Shown here in pieces: positions 61,862 through 64,000 of a stretch of DNA of 64,000 nucleotides. The stretch is taken from positions 11,922,001 to 11,986,000 of the forward strand of contig JAFFJZ010000001.1 in assembly GCA_018340375.1 (NCBI GenBank). Direction: 5' to 3'. The notes under the pieces are model-generated. The model was not told the origin of the DNA and did not search any database. It saw only the letters and a program-made list of their open reading frames with translations. The position numbers and the translations under genes are program-made. How positions within the stretch are numbered: position 1 is the first letter of the stretch; every line of letters starts with the position of its first letter. This DNA comes from Gonatopus flavifemur. Taxonomy: Eukaryota > Arthropoda > Insecta > Hymenoptera > Dryinidae.

Positions 61862-62887
61862 CCCTGCTAAGAAAATCTCTCTGGCTTTCTCTAAATTCCT
61901 CTGTTCTCTAACATTCCTCTGAGAGATTGAGAGTAATCCACAGGAAGTCAGAATCTTATCAGCTAGTCATCATGAATTCTGAAACTCTCTTACTCTTTCC
62001 AATTCTCTCTAAATTTTCCTCAATTTCGTGGAATTTTCATCAGGGAGATTCAAGAATTCTTTCGGAATTATCCGGGATCTCTCTGGATCGCTCTGAACTC
62101 CTCAGAAGTCCATGTATTCAGATTTTAAGACTTTCTCCGAATCTTGCCGATTCTCTCTAAAAGTTGCTGAATCCTTTAGAGTTTCGTTGATTCAGATTTC
62201 GAAGCTTTCGTCAAATTTTTCTGAACCTCTGTGGACTCCTTTGAATTTCTTTGAAACCTTTCAAATCCCTCAAAATTTCATCGATACAAATTTCAAAGGT
62301 TTCTCTCGATTCCTCAGTATTTCATGCAATCATATTTCAAATCTTTCTTGAAATTCTTCTGACTCTGTCCGAATTCTTTAGAATCCTTTAGGAATTGTCT
62401 CACTTGGATGTCCAATTTTTCTTTGAATTTTTCTGAACCTTCATCTTTCCTGAATCAGGCAGAATGAGTTTCAAGAATTTTCCCAAAATTTCTGTGGAAT
62501 TATTGGAATATCTCTGAGTCGTTTCAAATTTCTCAGGATTTCAAATAAGGACTTATTCTTCTTCTCAAGTCTGAATAAGTCATCAAATATGGTTTATAAT
62601 TCCTGATAATTCGAATTGGAATAATAATATTCCAATGTATTATAATATTTTGATCATTTCATTGAAGTTTACATTGAAGGGAAATTCTGAGGGATTTACA
62701 AAAATTAAGAAATACTGTAACCTAGAAAATAACCTAGAAAAGAAAAATTGGGAAACTTGGTTTAACTGATCCAGAAGAATATACAGGTTCAACGGAATTC
62801 ATACAAATTCAGAGAAAGCTCTGATATTCAGATGAATGAAATTCTGAGGAATTCATAAAGATTTAAAGAGATTGTAAGTTATCCAGG
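61862..62887. mobile_element. Decayed CCCTGGT-family element with CTCTGAAT-like arrays
   Basis: The left end CCCTGCTAAGAAAATCTCTC resembles the end of 15489-16756. A degenerate inverse (complement of CCTGGATAACTTACAATCTC) ends near 62887. Degenerate TTTCTCTGAATT units dominate the left; AATTCTGAGGAATTC and TTCAGAGAAAG are inverted on the right. Target duplication not recognisable. Confidence 0.45.
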
Positions 62888-62926
62888 AAATTCAAGGAAA
62901 TTTGGAAAAAAACTTTGAGGTATGAA

Positions 62927-63421
62927 CTCTGGTAAAAAAAATTTCTGATTCTCTCCATGTTTCTTTGTACACATTTCTTAAAGAGATTCGGAGTCCTCTG
63001 CAACAGTTCGAAGCTTGGTCTGAATTTATGTGAATTTTTCTTAATTCTTCCGAATCCTTCTGCAAAGTTCAACGCACAATTTCCTTCCCTCCTTCCGGTC
63101 TTTGAATTTCTCTGGGTTTTTGTGGATTCCTCCGAATTCCACCTTTGCTTTATCCTGGATTTCCACAAATTATCTTGAATCTGTCTCTCTGTTGAAGTAT
63201 CTCTGTACCCCGTGTCAAGTTTCACACACAATTTTTCCCTATTCATCCGTTCATAAATTTCTCTGAAATTTTCTGAGTTCTTCGAGACCAGAAGTTTCCC
63301 CCAAGTTACTTCTCTTCGAATTTCCCTGAATCCTTCCGGAAAATTCAATCTGCAATTTCTCTGAATTTCTTTGAAATGCATAATTTTCAGAGGGAATTAG
63401 ACAGATTTGTTTTGAACAAGG
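62927..63421. mobile_element. Second decayed CCCTGGT-family element, tandem to the previous
   Basis: The left end CTCTGGTAAAAAAAATTTCTG and the inverted right end (complement of CCTTGTTCAAAACAAATCTG) are flanked by AA (62925-62926 and 63422-63423). The CACGCACAATTT-type word of the 175-bp unit in 15489-16756 recurs near 63070 and 63225. The 172-codon minus-strand ORF is a read-through of these repeats. Confidence 0.55.
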
Positions 63422-63423
63422 AA

Positions 63424-64000
63424 GCAGGATGTCTACTACTCCTCAAATATCTTTAAACCCTGGAAATATCCTGGGAAACCAGAATCGCTCCTTTAATCCT
63501 GTAAAAGACCTGGAATCATTTTTTTCTCATCCTGGGAAAGTTGGAATTGCACTTTTGATCAAAAACTGCAAAATTCATATTTTAATTGAATACCTGGAGC
63601 TTTGAACTTGATCGAATATGTTGTCTTAATGCAAAATGGAACATAACTGTTACTAATATTCATCAAAAGAAGCGTTCTCTTCGAGTTTAAATTTTATTCC
63701 ACGACCATAACTTTATGGAATCAAAATTAACGAGTGAAAATTCCGTTCCTTTTGAAATAGATGTCTTATAAAAAGTATATGATGATTACTTGACGAAATC
63801 TGATTGAAATATTAGAAGATTTCGGATCTAGGTTCGTTGGACATTGCAGAATTCAAGAATATGATTCGGATGATCGAAAAATTCCATCAATAGATAATAT
63901 TTAATCACAAGTTGATATCAAAATCAGAGCTGGTCGAACTTTGAAGAGAAAAAGTATCGAAGAAAGCTTAAAATTGAGAATTTATTCCTCTGTGTCGGAG
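63424..64000. other. Unique non-coding stretch to the window edge
   Basis: AT-rich. CCTGGGAAAG/CCTGGAAATATCCTGGGAAA-like words near 63460-63540 suggest a short degenerate repeat. No gene seen. Confidence 0.35.

Noticed and set aside
62863..63381. 172-codon minus-strand ORF
   Set aside because: It is a translation of degenerate CTCTGAAT-type repeats (recurring NFAEGF, REKLCVK, FREI) inside a decayed transposon.

Overview
This is an AT-rich eukaryotic window, most likely from an insect and plausibly a hymenopteran. The evidence is spliced immunoglobulin (Ig) exons with GT-AG borders, large introns, dense small DNA transposons, and GAA/CAG/TA microsatellites. There are no bacterial operons, rRNAs, CRISPR arrays or phage genes. 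The species assignment is inference.

Genes. Only one protein gene is well supported. It is on the minus strand: two phase-1/phase-1 exons (12385-12528, then 10137-10310) that together encode one complete Ig domain. Its signature (EGG..TINCE, W..DGF, YNLRISNAS, DDGEYQCQVGP, IRANA) is that of the nephrin / Sticks-and-stones / Hibris / SYG-2 adhesion-receptor family. The rest of the protein must lie beyond the left edge. A candidate signal-peptide exon sits about 22 kb upstream on the same strand (34694-34894). Its reading phase does not fit the Ig exon directly, so it may need an unseen exon or belong to another gene. A second possible coding block (about 6914-7358, minus) has coding-like codon use but no recognised family.

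Mobile DNA fills much of the rest. Regions: 1-3.85 kb, a GTTACGTAAC-rich repeat, a 1.9-kb TIR element, a MITE and a long foldback; 6.35-6.91 kb, a foldback with a clear 7-bp duplication; 11.7-12.1 kb, a foldback inside the Ig intron; 14.76-18.46 kb, nested insertions including a hAT element with a recognisable transposase C-terminus; 26.8-27.4 kb, an element within an element; 30.5-33.2 kb, repeat arrays with a MITE caught in a 157-bp tandem repeat; 36.7-41.7 kb, a cluster of MITEs (hAT-, piggyBac- and TA-target types); 55.8-57.5 kb, three more; 61.9-63.4 kb, decayed array-filled elements. The long stretches between them (18.5-26.7, 42-54 and 57.5-61 kb) look like unique intronic or intergenic sequence without supportable exons.

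The most interesting signal is a family of non-autonomous elements with ends close to CCCTGGT. They appear to make 2-bp target duplications and are filled with family-specific short-repeat arrays that flip orientation in the middle. One copy interrupts the hAT transposase codons, and removing it with one 2-bp duplication restores the frame to a natural stop. This gives direct internal evidence for its ends and target-site size.
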